36,117 nucleotides of DNA from positions 1 through 36,117 of the forward strand of contig NZ_CANMWS010000042.1 in assembly GCF_947501665.1 (NCBI RefSeq), written 5' to 3'. Shown one piece after another: positions 23,737 through 31,886 of this stretch. Numbering within the stretch: the first letter of the stretch is position 1; every line of letters starts with the position of its first letter. The notes under the pieces were generated by a model that was given only the letters and a program-made list of their open reading frames with translations, had not been told where the DNA came from and searched no databases. This DNA is from an uncultured Shewanella sp. (GTDB lineage: Bacteria; Pseudomonadota; Gammaproteobacteria; Enterobacterales; Shewanellaceae). The position numbers were made by a program, and so were the translations under genes.

Positions 23737-25803
23737 ATGTCAAATCGTCGTGAAACCCGTGCCAATGCACAAGCTTTTATTGATTCTCTTAAGCCACTGC
23801 AACACCCTAATTCTGAAAAAATATATTTAAGCGGCAGTCGTGATGATCTCCGTGTGGGCATGCGTCAAATTCACCAAACAGATACCTTAGTGAGTGGCAC
23901 CGAAGATGCGCCTGTGTTTGAGGCAAACCCACCGATCACTGTGTATGATTGTGCCGGCGCCTACTCAGATCCTGATGCACAAATTAATGTGCGTGCGGGC
24001 TTAAATAAGTTTCGTGAAACTTGGATAGATGAGCGTGATGATACTGAACAACTGGATTCAGTTAGCTCAGGTTTTACCCAGCAACGCCTCGCTGACGATG
24101 GACTCGATCACTTAAGATTTGAAACCTTATTACCGCCCCGTAAGGCCAAAGTGGGCAAATGCGTGACGCAATTGCATTATGCGCGTCAAGGTATTATTAC
24201 TCCAGAGATGGAGTATATTGCCTTACGTGAAAACATGGCACGAGCGGAGGTCACGGATCCCATTCTTATTAAAAAAGATAAAGGTGAGAGTTTTGGCGCC
24301 GTCATTGGTGAGCTGATCACCCCTGAATTTGTCCGCAGCGAAGTGGCTCGCGGTCGCGCGATTATTCCGCTTAATATTAATCACCCTGAAGCGGAGCCGA
24401 TGATCATTGGCCGTAACTTTTTAGTGAAAGTGAATGCCAATATTGGTAATTCGGCGGTGACGTCATCCATTGAAGAAGAAGTGGAAAAGTTGGTATGGTC
24501 AACCCGTTGGGGCGCCGATACGGTGATGGACTTATCAACGGGGCGTTATATTCATGAAACCCGTGAATGGATCATTCGCAACTCGCCTGTGCCTATCGGT
24601 ACTGTGCCTATCTACCAAGCCCTTGAAAAAGTCAATGGTGTGGCCGAAGACTTAACCTGGGAAGTGTTTAGGGACACGCTTATTGAGCAAGCTGAGCAAG
24701 GGGTGGATTATTTCACTATCCATGCGGGTGTGTTGCTGCGTTATGTACCCATGACCGCTAAGCGCTTAACGGGCATGGTGTCACGGGGTGGCTCGATTAT
24801 GGCCAAGTGGTGCTTATCACACCATAAAGAAAGCTTCCTTTACGAACATTTTAGAGAAATTTGTGAGCTTTGTGCTGCCTATGATGTGTCTTTATCCCTT
24901 GGGGATGGCATGCGTCCAGGCTGCATAGCAGACGCTAACGATGAAGCGCAATTTGCTGAGCTAGAAACCTTAGGCGAGTTGGTTAAAATCGCTTGGGAAT
25001 ACGATGTGCAAACCATTATCGAAGGCCCTGGTCATATTCCCATGAACCTCATCAAAGAGAACATGGACAAGCAGCTTGAGCATTGTGATGAAGCGCCGTT
25101 TTATACTTTAGGCCCACAAACCACAGATATTGCCCCGGGATACGATCATTTTACCTCAGGTATTGGTGCGGCCATGATAGGTTGGTACGGCTGCGCTATG
25201 CTGTGTTATGTCACGCCTAAAGAGCATTTAGGCCTGCCAAATAAAGAAGATGTAAAGCAAGGATTGATTGCTTATAAAATTGCGGCCCATGCTGCCGATG
25301 TGGCGAAAGGTCATCCAGGCGCGCAGGTACGAGACAATGCCTTGTCCAAAGCCCGTTTTGAGTTTCGCTGGGAAGATCAATATAACTTAGGGCTTGATCC
25401 TGATACGGCCAGAGCCTACCACGATGAGTCATTGCCGCAAGAGTCGGCGAAAGTCGCACATTTTTGCTCCATGTGTGGCCCAAAATTTTGCTCGATGAAG
25501 ATCACTCAAGATGTGCGTGATTATGCGGCGACCCTTGAAGCTAATGCCAGTACTGAGCAGGTGGTTCAAACGGTATCGATTGAGAGTCATAGCGATTTTA
25601 AAGCGAAAGTGAGCACGCAAGACCTGGCTGAGCAGGGGATGGCACAAATGTCAAAAGCGTTTAAGGCTCAAGGCGCCGAGCTTTATCATGAAGCTGGAAA
25701 AGCCGTCTTTTCTGATGAGCACTTGGGTAATCAGCACTGTGAAAAAGATACTGATGTAAAACAGGCTGAAAAATCCCAAGCGCTTGCTGTTGATGAGGTA
25801 TAA
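23737..25803 (+). CDS. thiC: Phosphomethylpyrimidine synthase ThiC
   Basis: ThiC converts 5-aminoimidazole ribotide into HMP phosphate by radical SAM chemistry, the committed step of the pyrimidine half of thiamine. The protein is 688 residues from ATG 23737; a GTG four codons upstream (23725) is possible but MSNRRETRANAQAF fits the family start better. The body matches E. coli ThiC closely (INHPEAEPMIIGRNFLVKVN, EEEVEKLVWSTRWGADTVMD, GPGHIPMN). The 4Fe-4S motif C-x2-C-x4-C is Cys577, Cys580 and Cys585 (CSMCGPKFC). It is about 57 residues longer than the E. coli enzyme (631), from an insertion after RDYAAT and a Glu/Lys/Ala-rich tail. Control is by the TPP riboswitch. thiDE starts 2 bases after its stop. 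Confidence 0.97.
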   Translation: MSNRRETRANAQAFIDSLKPLQHPNSEKIYLSGSRDDLRVGMRQIHQTDTLVSGTEDAPVFEANPPITVYDCAGAYSDPDAQINVRAGLNKFRETWIDERDDTEQLDSVSSGFTQQRLADDGLDHLRFETLLPPRKAKVGKCVTQLHYARQGIITPEMEYIALRENMARAEVTDPILIKKDKGESFGAVIGELITPEFVRSEVARGRAIIPLNINHPEAEPMIIGRNFLVKVNANIGNSAVTSSIEEEVEKLVWSTRWGADTVMDLSTGRYIHETREWIIRNSPVPIGTVPIYQALEKVNGVAEDLTWEVFRDTLIEQAEQGVDYFTIHAGVLLRYVPMTAKRLTGMVSRGGSIMAKWCLSHHKESFLYEHFREICELCAAYDVSLSLGDGMRPGCIADANDEAQFAELETLGELVKIAWEYDVQTIIEGPGHIPMNLIKENMDKQLEHCDEAPFYTLGPQTTDIAPGYDHFTSGIGAAMIGWYGCAMLCYVTPKEHLGLPNKEDVKQGLIAYKIAAHAADVAKGHPGAQVRDNALSKARFEFRWEDQYNLGLDPDTARAYHDESLPQESAKVAHFCSMCGPKFCSMKITQDVRDYAATLEANASTEQVVQTVSIESHSDFKAKVSTQDLAEQGMAQMSKAFKAQGAELYHEAGKAVFSDEHLGNQHCEKDTDVKQAEKSQALAVDEV

Positions 25804-25805
25804 CC

Positions 25806-27497
25806 ATGGTCAAGGCAGATTTATCTGAGCCTAAACCTATCGTCTGGACCATTGCCGGTTCAGACAGTGGTGGCGGAGCGGGTATTCAAGCGGATCTTGC
25901 TTGCATGCAAGACTTAGGTTGTCATGCTTGCTCTGTTATAAGCACCATCACGGCGCAAAGTTCAGTGGCGGTGAGCTTAGTCGAAGGGGTGTCAGAGGCG
26001 ATGCTGCTGGCCCAGCTCAACACCTTGCTGGATGATTTGCCGCCTAAGGCCATTAAAATTGGTTTGCTGAGTGATCAAGCACAATTGTTGCTGGTGGCCA
26101 ATTGGCTTAGGGAGACATTGGCTGTATATCAGGCACATACTGAGCAGTTTGTGCCCGTTATTTTAGATCCTGTCATGTTTGCCAGTTGTGGTGATACACT
26201 CTCTACACCAGCGCTTGAGTCGCTCGACTTTAGTTGTTTTAAAGGCCTATTGACCTTAATTACCCCAAATGGAGCAGAATTAAGCGTATTGGCAGGTGAG
26301 GGGGTGGATGAAAGCACAGGGTTAACCAATATTGCCGCCTGCTTACTGGCAGCTCAGCAATTGGCGATGGACTTAGATTGCGCCGTGTTAGCGAAAGGGG
26401 GCGATAAAGGCGGGACATGGGATAGTGATTGGGCCCATGATATTTTTGTTTGTGGTCAAGTGCCTGAAGTGTCACTTGATCATCAAAATAGTCGCTTTTT
26501 ATTGACAGGCCAGCGAATTGATACCATTAATAACCATGGTACGGGTTGCACGCTATCTTCTGCAATTGCAGCAACAATGGCATCAGGTTTTGTCCTGCAT
26601 GATGCCATCGTGCTGGCTAAGGCTTACGTCAGTGCAGGGCTCAAAGACAGTGAGCAGCTTGGAGTCGGTCCTGGCGTGTTAGCCAGAATGGGTTGGCCGA
26701 GTCATTTGAGCGATTTCCCCAGTATTCTCAAATTGCCCCCTTATTCGTTGAACAGTGAAGATCCCCGGCAATATATGACAGCGGCATTAATGGCTTCGCG
26801 CTATGCTCATCTCAATGAGCTTAGGTTAAATGAGCGAGTTGCCAATAAGCTCACCACAATCGATAAACCTTTTAACGTTATCGAGGGCCCGTTGGGGTTA
26901 TATCCTGTGGTGGATGATGTGGATATGCTCGCCAGTTTATTAGCGGCAGGCACGCAAACCATTCAGCTTCGCATTAAATGTACCAGTGAACAAGACGATC
27001 CTTTGCTTGAAGAAAAAATCATGCAGGCCGTGGCATTAGGTCAGCAATATGAGGCACGAGTATTCATTAATGATCACTGGCAATTAGCTATCAAGCATGG
27101 TGCTTATGGGGTGCATTTAGGTCAAGAAGATCTGGCTTTTGTGGACTTACCTGCATTGAGTGAGGCCAATATTGCCCTTGGCGTGTCCAGTCACAGCTAT
27201 TTTGAATTGCTGCTAGCCAGTCAATTGGCACCGTCGTACTTAGCGCTGGGGCATATTTTCCCCACCACGACGAAAGTGATGCCGTCATTGCCACAAGGGC
27301 TAAATAAGCTTAGTTGTTATGTGTCTTTGATGAAAGGGCATTATCCGCTGGTGGCCATCGGCGGTATCGATGATGATCGACTTGAGCAAGTGAAAGCAAC
27401 GGGTGTGGATGATATTGCGGTGGTCAGAGCGATTACCCAAGCGTCATCACCTGCAACGGCTTTTACTCGTTTATCTCAACGGTGGGCCCAATCATGA
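25806..27497 (+). CDS. thiDE: ThiD-ThiE fusion: HMP(-P) kinase and thiamine phosphate synthase
   Basis: This 563-residue protein joins two enzymes. Residues about 10-285 are ThiD (ribokinase-like), which phosphorylates HMP and HMP-P to HMP-PP: GSDSGGGAGIQADL binds substrate, AVLAKGGDKGG and NNHGTGCTLSSA hold the ATP and anion-hole/base region. Residues about 359-563 are ThiE, a TIM barrel that joins HMP-PP to the thiazole phosphate: GLYPVVDDVDML, TQTIQLRIK, YGVHLGQEDL, LGHIFPTTTK and VAIGGIDDD are canonical. A 70-residue linker (about 288-355) separates them. GAGG before the ATG lies inside the end of thiC, and the stop overlaps the thiF start (ATGA). Fusion allows channelling of HMP-PP, though that is inference. 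Confidence 0.95.
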   Translation: MVKADLSEPKPIVWTIAGSDSGGGAGIQADLACMQDLGCHACSVISTITAQSSVAVSLVEGVSEAMLLAQLNTLLDDLPPKAIKIGLLSDQAQLLLVANWLRETLAVYQAHTEQFVPVILDPVMFASCGDTLSTPALESLDFSCFKGLLTLITPNGAELSVLAGEGVDESTGLTNIAACLLAAQQLAMDLDCAVLAKGGDKGGTWDSDWAHDIFVCGQVPEVSLDHQNSRFLLTGQRIDTINNHGTGCTLSSAIAATMASGFVLHDAIVLAKAYVSAGLKDSEQLGVGPGVLARMGWPSHLSDFPSILKLPPYSLNSEDPRQYMTAALMASRYAHLNELRLNERVANKLTTIDKPFNVIEGPLGLYPVVDDVDMLASLLAAGTQTIQLRIKCTSEQDDPLLEEKIMQAVALGQQYEARVFINDHWQLAIKHGAYGVHLGQEDLAFVDLPALSEANIALGVSSHSYFELLLASQLAPSYLALGHIFPTTTKVMPSLPQGLNKLSCYVSLMKGHYPLVAIGGIDDDRLEQVKATGVDDIAVVRAITQASSPATAFTRLSQRWAQS

Positions 27498-28576
27498 ACA
27501 AAGCAGCCATGAGTAAAACAGTCATGAACAAAACAGTCGTGAATGAAGCAGGCAAGGACAAGGAAGGCATAAGTAAAGTAAATTTAAAGCAGTCTAGTTC
27601 ACACTCATCGCCTCCAAAGGGGCTGAGTGCCAAAGATTTTATTCGCTATTCTCGTCAAGTGTTATTACCTGAAGTGGGTGAAGCGGGGCAATGTCAGCTG
27701 CAACATAGTCATGTGATTATCGTGGGGGTTGGCGGTCTTGGGCATTTGGCGGCGCAATATCTGGCTGCGGCAGGTGTTGGGCGCTTAACCCTGATTGATG
27801 GTGATAAGGTCGAAGTGTCTAATTTACCTCGTCAGTTACTTTTTAGTGATTCGGATCTAGGGCAATACAAAGCTCGCTGCGCTCAAGTCAAGTTGCAACG
27901 TGCTTATGTGGATTGTGATATTGAGGCAATCGAATGTTATTTGGATGAGGAGGCGGTTGATCTTCCATCCATTCGCTCGGGGTTAGCCAATGCTGACCTA
28001 GTACTGGATTGTACAGATAATTTTACTACTCGCCATCTTGTTAATCGTTTATGTGTTCAATCCCAGACGCCACTCATTTCGGCGTCTGCTGCGCACTTTC
28101 AAGGTCAGCTGCTACAAGTGGATATAGTGAGATCACCGAGTGCGGGTTGTTATCATTGTTTATTTCCCAGTGAGATGCAAGTCAGTCAAACCTGCAGCAC
28201 TGTGGGGGTGTTAGGGCCTATGGTGGGCGTGATGGCGTCGATGCAAACGCTGCTTGCGGTCAATACCTTACTGGGTATTGAGCCCAGCCTTGAGCGCTCT
28301 TTTCAGTTAAGAAGCAGCCCTGAGCCAGAAAGCCTCAGTCAATTATGGCGGCTCAATGGTAAAACCTTAGACTGGCAAGTGGCCAAGCGGCAGCGGGATC
28401 CTCACTGTCCGGTCTGTGCAACGTACCTATGGAGTGACTTATCGGCGAATCCCCAAGCGCCGTCAGCCTCATTAGCAGAAGACACGGAAGGGGTAGCGTC
28501 TCATATAACCGAGCCAATCGCTGAAAATTCAGCCAAGAGAGAAAATCATACGCAAAGTGAACGAAGGAGTGCATGA
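27494..28576 (+). CDS. thiF: ThiS adenylyltransferase ThiF
   Basis: ThiF adenylates the C-terminal glycine of the sulfur carrier ThiS so that it can accept sulfur. The protein belongs to the MoeB/ThiF/E1-like family: the ATP loop is VIIVGVGGLGHLA (about residues 75-87), followed by LTLIDGDKVEVSNLPRQLL; zinc-binding CYHC and CPVC pairs and a candidate acceptor Cys in SQTCSTVGVLGP are present. The ATG at 27494 overlaps the thiDE stop, indicating coupled translation. The first 20 codons are a run of 15-base imperfect repeats with three ATG and one GTG in frame (27494, 27509, 27524, 27539), so the true start is uncertain. The core begins only around residue 45. The C-terminal 50 residues are low in conservation and extend beyond the usual end. 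Confidence 0.93.
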   Translation: MNKAAMSKTVMNKTVVNEAGKDKEGISKVNLKQSSSHSSPPKGLSAKDFIRYSRQVLLPEVGEAGQCQLQHSHVIIVGVGGLGHLAAQYLAAAGVGRLTLIDGDKVEVSNLPRQLLFSDSDLGQYKARCAQVKLQRAYVDCDIEAIECYLDEEAVDLPSIRSGLANADLVLDCTDNFTTRHLVNRLCVQSQTPLISASAAHFQGQLLQVDIVRSPSAGCYHCLFPSEMQVSQTCSTVGVLGPMVGVMASMQTLLAVNTLLGIEPSLERSFQLRSSPEPESLSQLWRLNGKTLDWQVAKRQRDPHCPVCATYLWSDLSANPQAPSASLAEDTEGVASHITEPIAENSAKRENHTQSERRSA

Positions 28577-28800
28577 TGAATGAGAATAACATTCTTGAAA
28601 AAATGATCTATTTCAATGATAAGGCTGTCAATATTCAAGCCCAGTTCACGTTAATGCAATTGCTTAAGCAGCAAAGTATTGATCCACTGAGTGTTGCGCT
28701 CGTCGTTAATCAAGGCGTGGTACCTCGCAGTCTTTGGCAGACTCAAGTTTGCCAGAATGAGGACCGAATTGATGTGTTTACTGTTGTCGCGGGAGGGTAA
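28576..28800 (+). CDS. thiS: Sulfur carrier protein ThiS
   Basis: This small ubiquitin-like protein carries sulfur as a C-terminal thiocarboxylate for thiazole synthesis. It ends in the required Gly-Gly (TVVAGG). It is 74 residues from ATG 28576, which lies 6 bases after a strong AAGGAG (28564-28569); the ATG at 28573 is possible but only 3 bases from it. The start overlaps the thiF stop. Partners are ThiF (adenylation) and ThiG (acceptor), both adjacent. Confidence 0.95.
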   Translation: MNENNILEKMIYFNDKAVNIQAQFTLMQLLKQQSIDPLSVALVVNQGVVPRSLWQTQVCQNEDRIDVFTVVAGG

Positions 28801-28801
28801 T

Positions 28802-29569
28802 ATGTTAAAAATTGCCGATGTGATGTTTCATTCACGCTTATTAACCGGAACAGGTAAGTTTCGCTCCAGCAGAGATATGCTGGCGTCCTTAAATGCGTCT
28901 CGCTCTGAACTGGTGACCATGGCCATGAAGCGTTTGGATTTAGTGGAAGGCTCGGAGGATATATTAGCACCCCTAAAGCAAAGTGGAGTGAAGTTATTGC
29001 CTAATACGGCGGGGGCACGCAACGCTAAAGAGGCAGTGTTTGCTGCCGAATTGGCCAAAGAGGTATTGGGTACGCATTGGGTGAAGCTTGAAATTCACCC
29101 GGATCCTAAATACTTGATGCCCGATCCTATCGAAACTTTAGAAGCGGCTCGAATATTATGCGATAAGGGTTTTGTGGTGTTGCCTTATATTCATGCCGAT
29201 CCGGTATTATGCCGCCGTTTAGAGGAAGTCGGCTGCGCCGCAGTGATGCCACTGGGCAGTCCCATTGGCTCAAATCAAGGCTTAAGGACTGAGGATTTTT
29301 TACGCATTATTATTGAACAATCGAGTGTGCCTGTGATTGTGGACGCGGGGATCGGTGCGCCTTCTCAGGCCTGTCAAGCCATGGAGATGGGGGCCGATGC
29401 AGTATTGGTTAATACCGCCATTGCCAGTAGCCCTCAGCCTGAGGTGATGGCGCGCTGCTTTGCTAATGCGGTGAAAACCGGAAGAGAAGCCTATATGGCA
29501 GGACTCGGCGCGGTCTCGACCCATGCAGTCAATACCAGTCCATTGACGGGGTTTTTAAAGCAAGGCTAG
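28802..29569 (+). CDS. thiG: Thiazole synthase ThiG
   Basis: ThiG builds the thiazole phosphate from deoxyxylulose 5-phosphate, dehydroglycine and ThiS thiocarboxylate. The 255-residue TIM barrel has the Schiff-base Lys95 in WVKLEIHPD, the start motif FHSRLLTGTGKF, AVMPLGSPIGSNQGL and VDAGIGAPSQACQAMEMGADAVL split across the phosphate site. ATG 28802 is one base after the thiS stop and is preceded by GGGAGGG; the longer open frame running back into thiS is not real. Cytoplasmic, works with ThiH in a complex. Confidence 0.96.
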   Translation: MLKIADVMFHSRLLTGTGKFRSSRDMLASLNASRSELVTMAMKRLDLVEGSEDILAPLKQSGVKLLPNTAGARNAKEAVFAAELAKEVLGTHWVKLEIHPDPKYLMPDPIETLEAARILCDKGFVVLPYIHADPVLCRRLEEVGCAAVMPLGSPIGSNQGLRTEDFLRIIIEQSSVPVIVDAGIGAPSQACQAMEMGADAVLVNTAIASSPQPEVMARCFANAVKTGREAYMAGLGAVSTHAVNTSPLTGFLKQG

Positions 29570-29592
29570 TTTAGTGAGAAAGTTTAGTGAGA
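29568..29592. repeat. 12-bp direct repeat at the thiG end
   Basis: AGTTTAGTGAGA occurs at 29568-29579 and 29581-29592, with one base between, spanning the thiG stop codon. A recent small duplication is the simplest reading. Confidence 0.6.
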
Positions 29593-29697
29593 CATGAGTC
29601 ACTTTTTTAAATGACGATAGTGTCAAATAAATAGAGCTTAATGAAGTTTTTAGCTCATTAGTTTTTAAATTATACCTTATAAACAGTGGATTAAGTG

Positions 29698-30807
29698 ATG
29701 AGTTTTATTGATGTCTTCAAAGGTATTCCTCAAGCTGAATTAAAATTGGCCTTATATTCCACCACGGCGGAACAGGTTGAGCGTGCCTTACTGCAGCCCA
29801 GAGGTAACCTTGAGAGTTTATTGGCGCTCTTATCGCCTGCTGCTGAGCCTTATATTGAGCAAATGGCCACGCAGTCAGTGGCACTGACTCGTCAGCGTTT
29901 TGGGGCGAACATTGGCATGTTTTTACCCCTGTATGTATCGAATTTATGTGCCAATGAATGTGATTATTGTGGTTTTAGCATGAGTAATAAGCTCAAGCGT
30001 AAAATACTCAATGCTGATGAGCTAAATGATGAAATGGCGCTCATTAAAGCCATGCATTACGATTCCATTTTATTGGTGTCTGGCGAGCATGAAACCAAAG
30101 TGGGGGTTGATTATTTCAGTCAAGTATTGCCTCAGGTGAAACAGCACTTTAATCATGTGGCAATTGAAGTTCAGCCCATGTCGGTCAATGATTACACGAC
30201 CTTGGTTGAACAAGGCTTAGATGCGGTGATGGTGTATCAAGAAACCTATCAGAGGCAGACCTACGCGGCGCATCATACTCGTGGTAAAAAGCAAGATTTT
30301 GCCTACCGGCTCAAGACGCCAGACAGAGTGGCGCAGGCCGGTGTCGATAAAATTGGCTTAGGGGTGTTACTGGGTCTAGATGACTGGCGCCTCGATGCAT
30401 TATTGATGGGGCATCACTTATCGTATTTAGAGCAAACCTATTGGCGTAGCCGTTACAGTATTTCCCTACCGAGGCTGCGTCCTTGCACGGGGGGCATTGA
30501 GCCTAAAGTGGCGTTAACGGATTTGGGGTTAGTGCAAATGATCTGCGCTTTTCGTTTGTTTAATCATGAATTGGAAATCAGCTTATCGACGCGGGAATCG
30601 CCGCAACTTCGTGATAATCTGTTTCCACTGGGCGTCACCCACGCCAGCGCGGCTAGTTCGACCCAGCCGGGGGGTTACAGCAATCCTGCTACTGAGCTGG
30701 ATCAGTTTGAAATAAGCGATGAGCGCAGCGCCAATCAAGTGGCCCATGCCATGATGAATAAAGGACTCAATCCAGTGTGGAAGGACTGGGAAAGGGCATG
30801 GGGGTAG
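29698..30807 (+). CDS. thiH: 2-iminoacetate synthase ThiH
   Basis: ThiH is a radical SAM tyrosine lyase giving dehydroglycine and p-cresol for the thiazole ring; it replaces the oxygen-dependent glycine oxidase ThiO and fits a life with anoxic phases. The protein is 369 residues from ATG 29698 (a GTG one codon upstream is less likely). The Cx3Cx2C cluster motif is Cys84, Cys88 and Cys91 (CANECDYCGF). EVQPMSVNDY, GLGVLLGLDDW and STRESPQLRDNLFPLGVTHASAASSTQPGGY are typical. A 128-base gap with a 12-bp direct repeat separates it from thiG, yet no terminator is seen there, so it should belong to the same operon. Confidence 0.96.
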   Translation: MSFIDVFKGIPQAELKLALYSTTAEQVERALLQPRGNLESLLALLSPAAEPYIEQMATQSVALTRQRFGANIGMFLPLYVSNLCANECDYCGFSMSNKLKRKILNADELNDEMALIKAMHYDSILLVSGEHETKVGVDYFSQVLPQVKQHFNHVAIEVQPMSVNDYTTLVEQGLDAVMVYQETYQRQTYAAHHTRGKKQDFAYRLKTPDRVAQAGVDKIGLGVLLGLDDWRLDALLMGHHLSYLEQTYWRSRYSISLPRLRPCTGGIEPKVALTDLGLVQMICAFRLFNHELEISLSTRESPQLRDNLFPLGVTHASAASSTQPGGYSNPATELDQFEISDERSANQVAHAMMNKGLNPVWKDWERAWG

Positions 30808-30808
30808 G

Positions 30809-30826
30809 CCCTTTCAAATGAAAGGG
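30809..30826 (+). terminator. Short hairpin at the end of the thi operon
   Basis: A perfect 7-bp stem (CCCTTTC at 30809-30815, GAAAGGG at 30820-30826) with a 4-base loop directly follows the thiH stop. No T-run follows, so it may be a weak terminator or an RNA-end stabiliser. Confidence 0.5.
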
Positions 30827-30829
30827 TTG

Positions 30830-30988
30830 CATTATTCATGTTGTTTCAATGGGTTTGAATGAGGGAAGTTTTAGCTTATTGCTTATTGCTTATTGCTTAT
30901 TGCTTATTGTTTTGAATTGCTTGCCGCAGGCTTTTTATCTATTAAGCTTCGCTTAATGGTAAGTCGTGAGTTCCCACTCACACTGGGG
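30830..30988. repeat. Diverged structured repeat, copy A
   Basis: This non-coding segment aligns by eye with 31230-31345: both run through CATTATT, TTCAATGGGTT, a T-rich part, TTTTGAATT, a CTGCGG-like motif, and GTCGTG-TTCC-CACACTGG. It contains hairpins ATTAAGC-TTC-GCTTAAT, GTGAGT-TCCC-ACTCAC (30966-30981) and, just beyond, a perfect 11-bp stem (30988-30998 with 31010-31020). It also contains the GCTTATT expansion. Confidence 0.45.
30874..30908. repeat. Tandem heptanucleotide repeat (GCTTATT)5
   Basis: Five perfect copies of GCTTATT lie head to tail with no spacers, so this is a microsatellite-like tract and not a CRISPR. It is non-coding and likely to vary in copy number between strains by slippage. 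Confidence 0.95.
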
Positions 30989-31229
30989 TAAAGAGGATTG
31001 CTCGTCCTTATCCTCTTTACAATCTCCATAACGCCCAACGGATCAATGCACTTCTATATTCGATCCACAAAAATAGCTACCGCCTTATATTCACTGTCCC
31101 TAGTTTAACTAAGGCTATTTTCGACGTCCTGTCTCAATCACGCCATTTTTTATCGAATCTTAGAAGCTGCTCCAATGGGGAGTTAACGTTAAAAGCAAAG
31201 CGGTGGGTTTCTTCGAATTGGAAGGGGAA

Positions 31230-31345
31230 CATTATTTATTTTACTTCAATGGGTTGGTTCAGTGTTTTTTTCATTGTTTAGTCTGATTTTTTGAATTACC
31301 TGCGGTAGGCTAAGGTCGTGGATTTCCATCCACACTGGATCAAAA
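31230..31345. repeat. Diverged structured repeat, copy B
   Basis: Second copy of the unit at 30830-30988, lacking the heptanucleotide tract. The matching hairpin is GTGGAT-TTCC-ATCCAC (about 31317-31332), which keeps the stem of copy A while changing both arms. Confidence 0.45.
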
Positions 31346-31431
31346 GGGGAACAACAGCAATCCCCTCATGGATCTCCTGTGCCGCCTCAGACGGAGTTAT
31401 ATTTCCTCATTCATTATCAAGAATATTTTAA

Positions 31432-31752
31432 CGTTTCCGATGGAGCGTCCTGCCCCCCGAAAATCTCATTGAAGGGGGCAGTAAAATCTATGCAATGTAC
31501 AAAGATACTCTTGGTCATGTAGAAGTAGATATTGGCTACTTTAATAGTATTCTTGGCTCTCCGGCGATAAAAAATACTAGAAATATAAAGCAGGCATACT
31601 ACTCGTTTAAATCACCTGAAGAAATGGTGAACTGTCACCTGTAGAGTTTGAATATTCTCAACTTAAAGTGTCCAATTTGGGTTGACCAGTACAAAAATGC
31701 ATGGTCGGCTATTTTCCCGATGTTATTGAATTATCTCAAGGCTAAGAAATAG
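31432..31752 (+). pseudogene. Broken coding fragment of unknown family
   Basis: Between the repeats and the phosphoesterase gene is a stretch with protein-like codon use but interrupted frames. One frame reads IYAMYKDTLGHVEVDIGYFN and on to SPEEMVNCHL before TAG (31642-31644). A second frame (about 31620-31667) reads NGELSPVEFEYSQLKVSNLG. The first frame resumes as WVDQYKNAWSAIFPMLLNYL to TAG at 31750-31752. Two frameshifts would join them into one domain of about 100 residues. A short intact frame from ATG 31495 (49 residues) might still be made. I cannot name the family. Confidence 0.5.
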
Positions 31753-31886
31753 GGCAATATCAAAAAATAATATTTAGCCCTTAGGGTAAATATTATTTAG
31801 ACACAGCAGGACCTTAAAATTTTACATTTTTGTCAGTTATTGCTAAGTATTTATTAAAAATATAGCATGAGCACTGCTAATACAAA

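Noticed and set aside
28691..28801. Upstream extension of thiG into thiS
   Set aside because: The added 37 residues are an out-of-frame reading of thiS; the ATG at 28802 has a strong GGGAGGG and gives the standard ThiG N-terminus.
30874..30908. Tandem repeats considered as a CRISPR array
   Set aside because: The unit is 7 bases with no spacers, and no cas gene is present.
31020..31200. Possible integron attC site (GCCCAAC near 31034 and GTTAACGTTAAAA near 31184)
   Set aside because: The core pairs do not match the inverse-core consensus and no cassette array or integrase is visible.
31148..31285. Open frame in the repeat region (containing KSKAVGFFELEGEHYLFYF)
   Set aside because: No start codon with a ribosome binding site, and the segment overlaps the diverged non-coding repeat; protein-like look is not enough.
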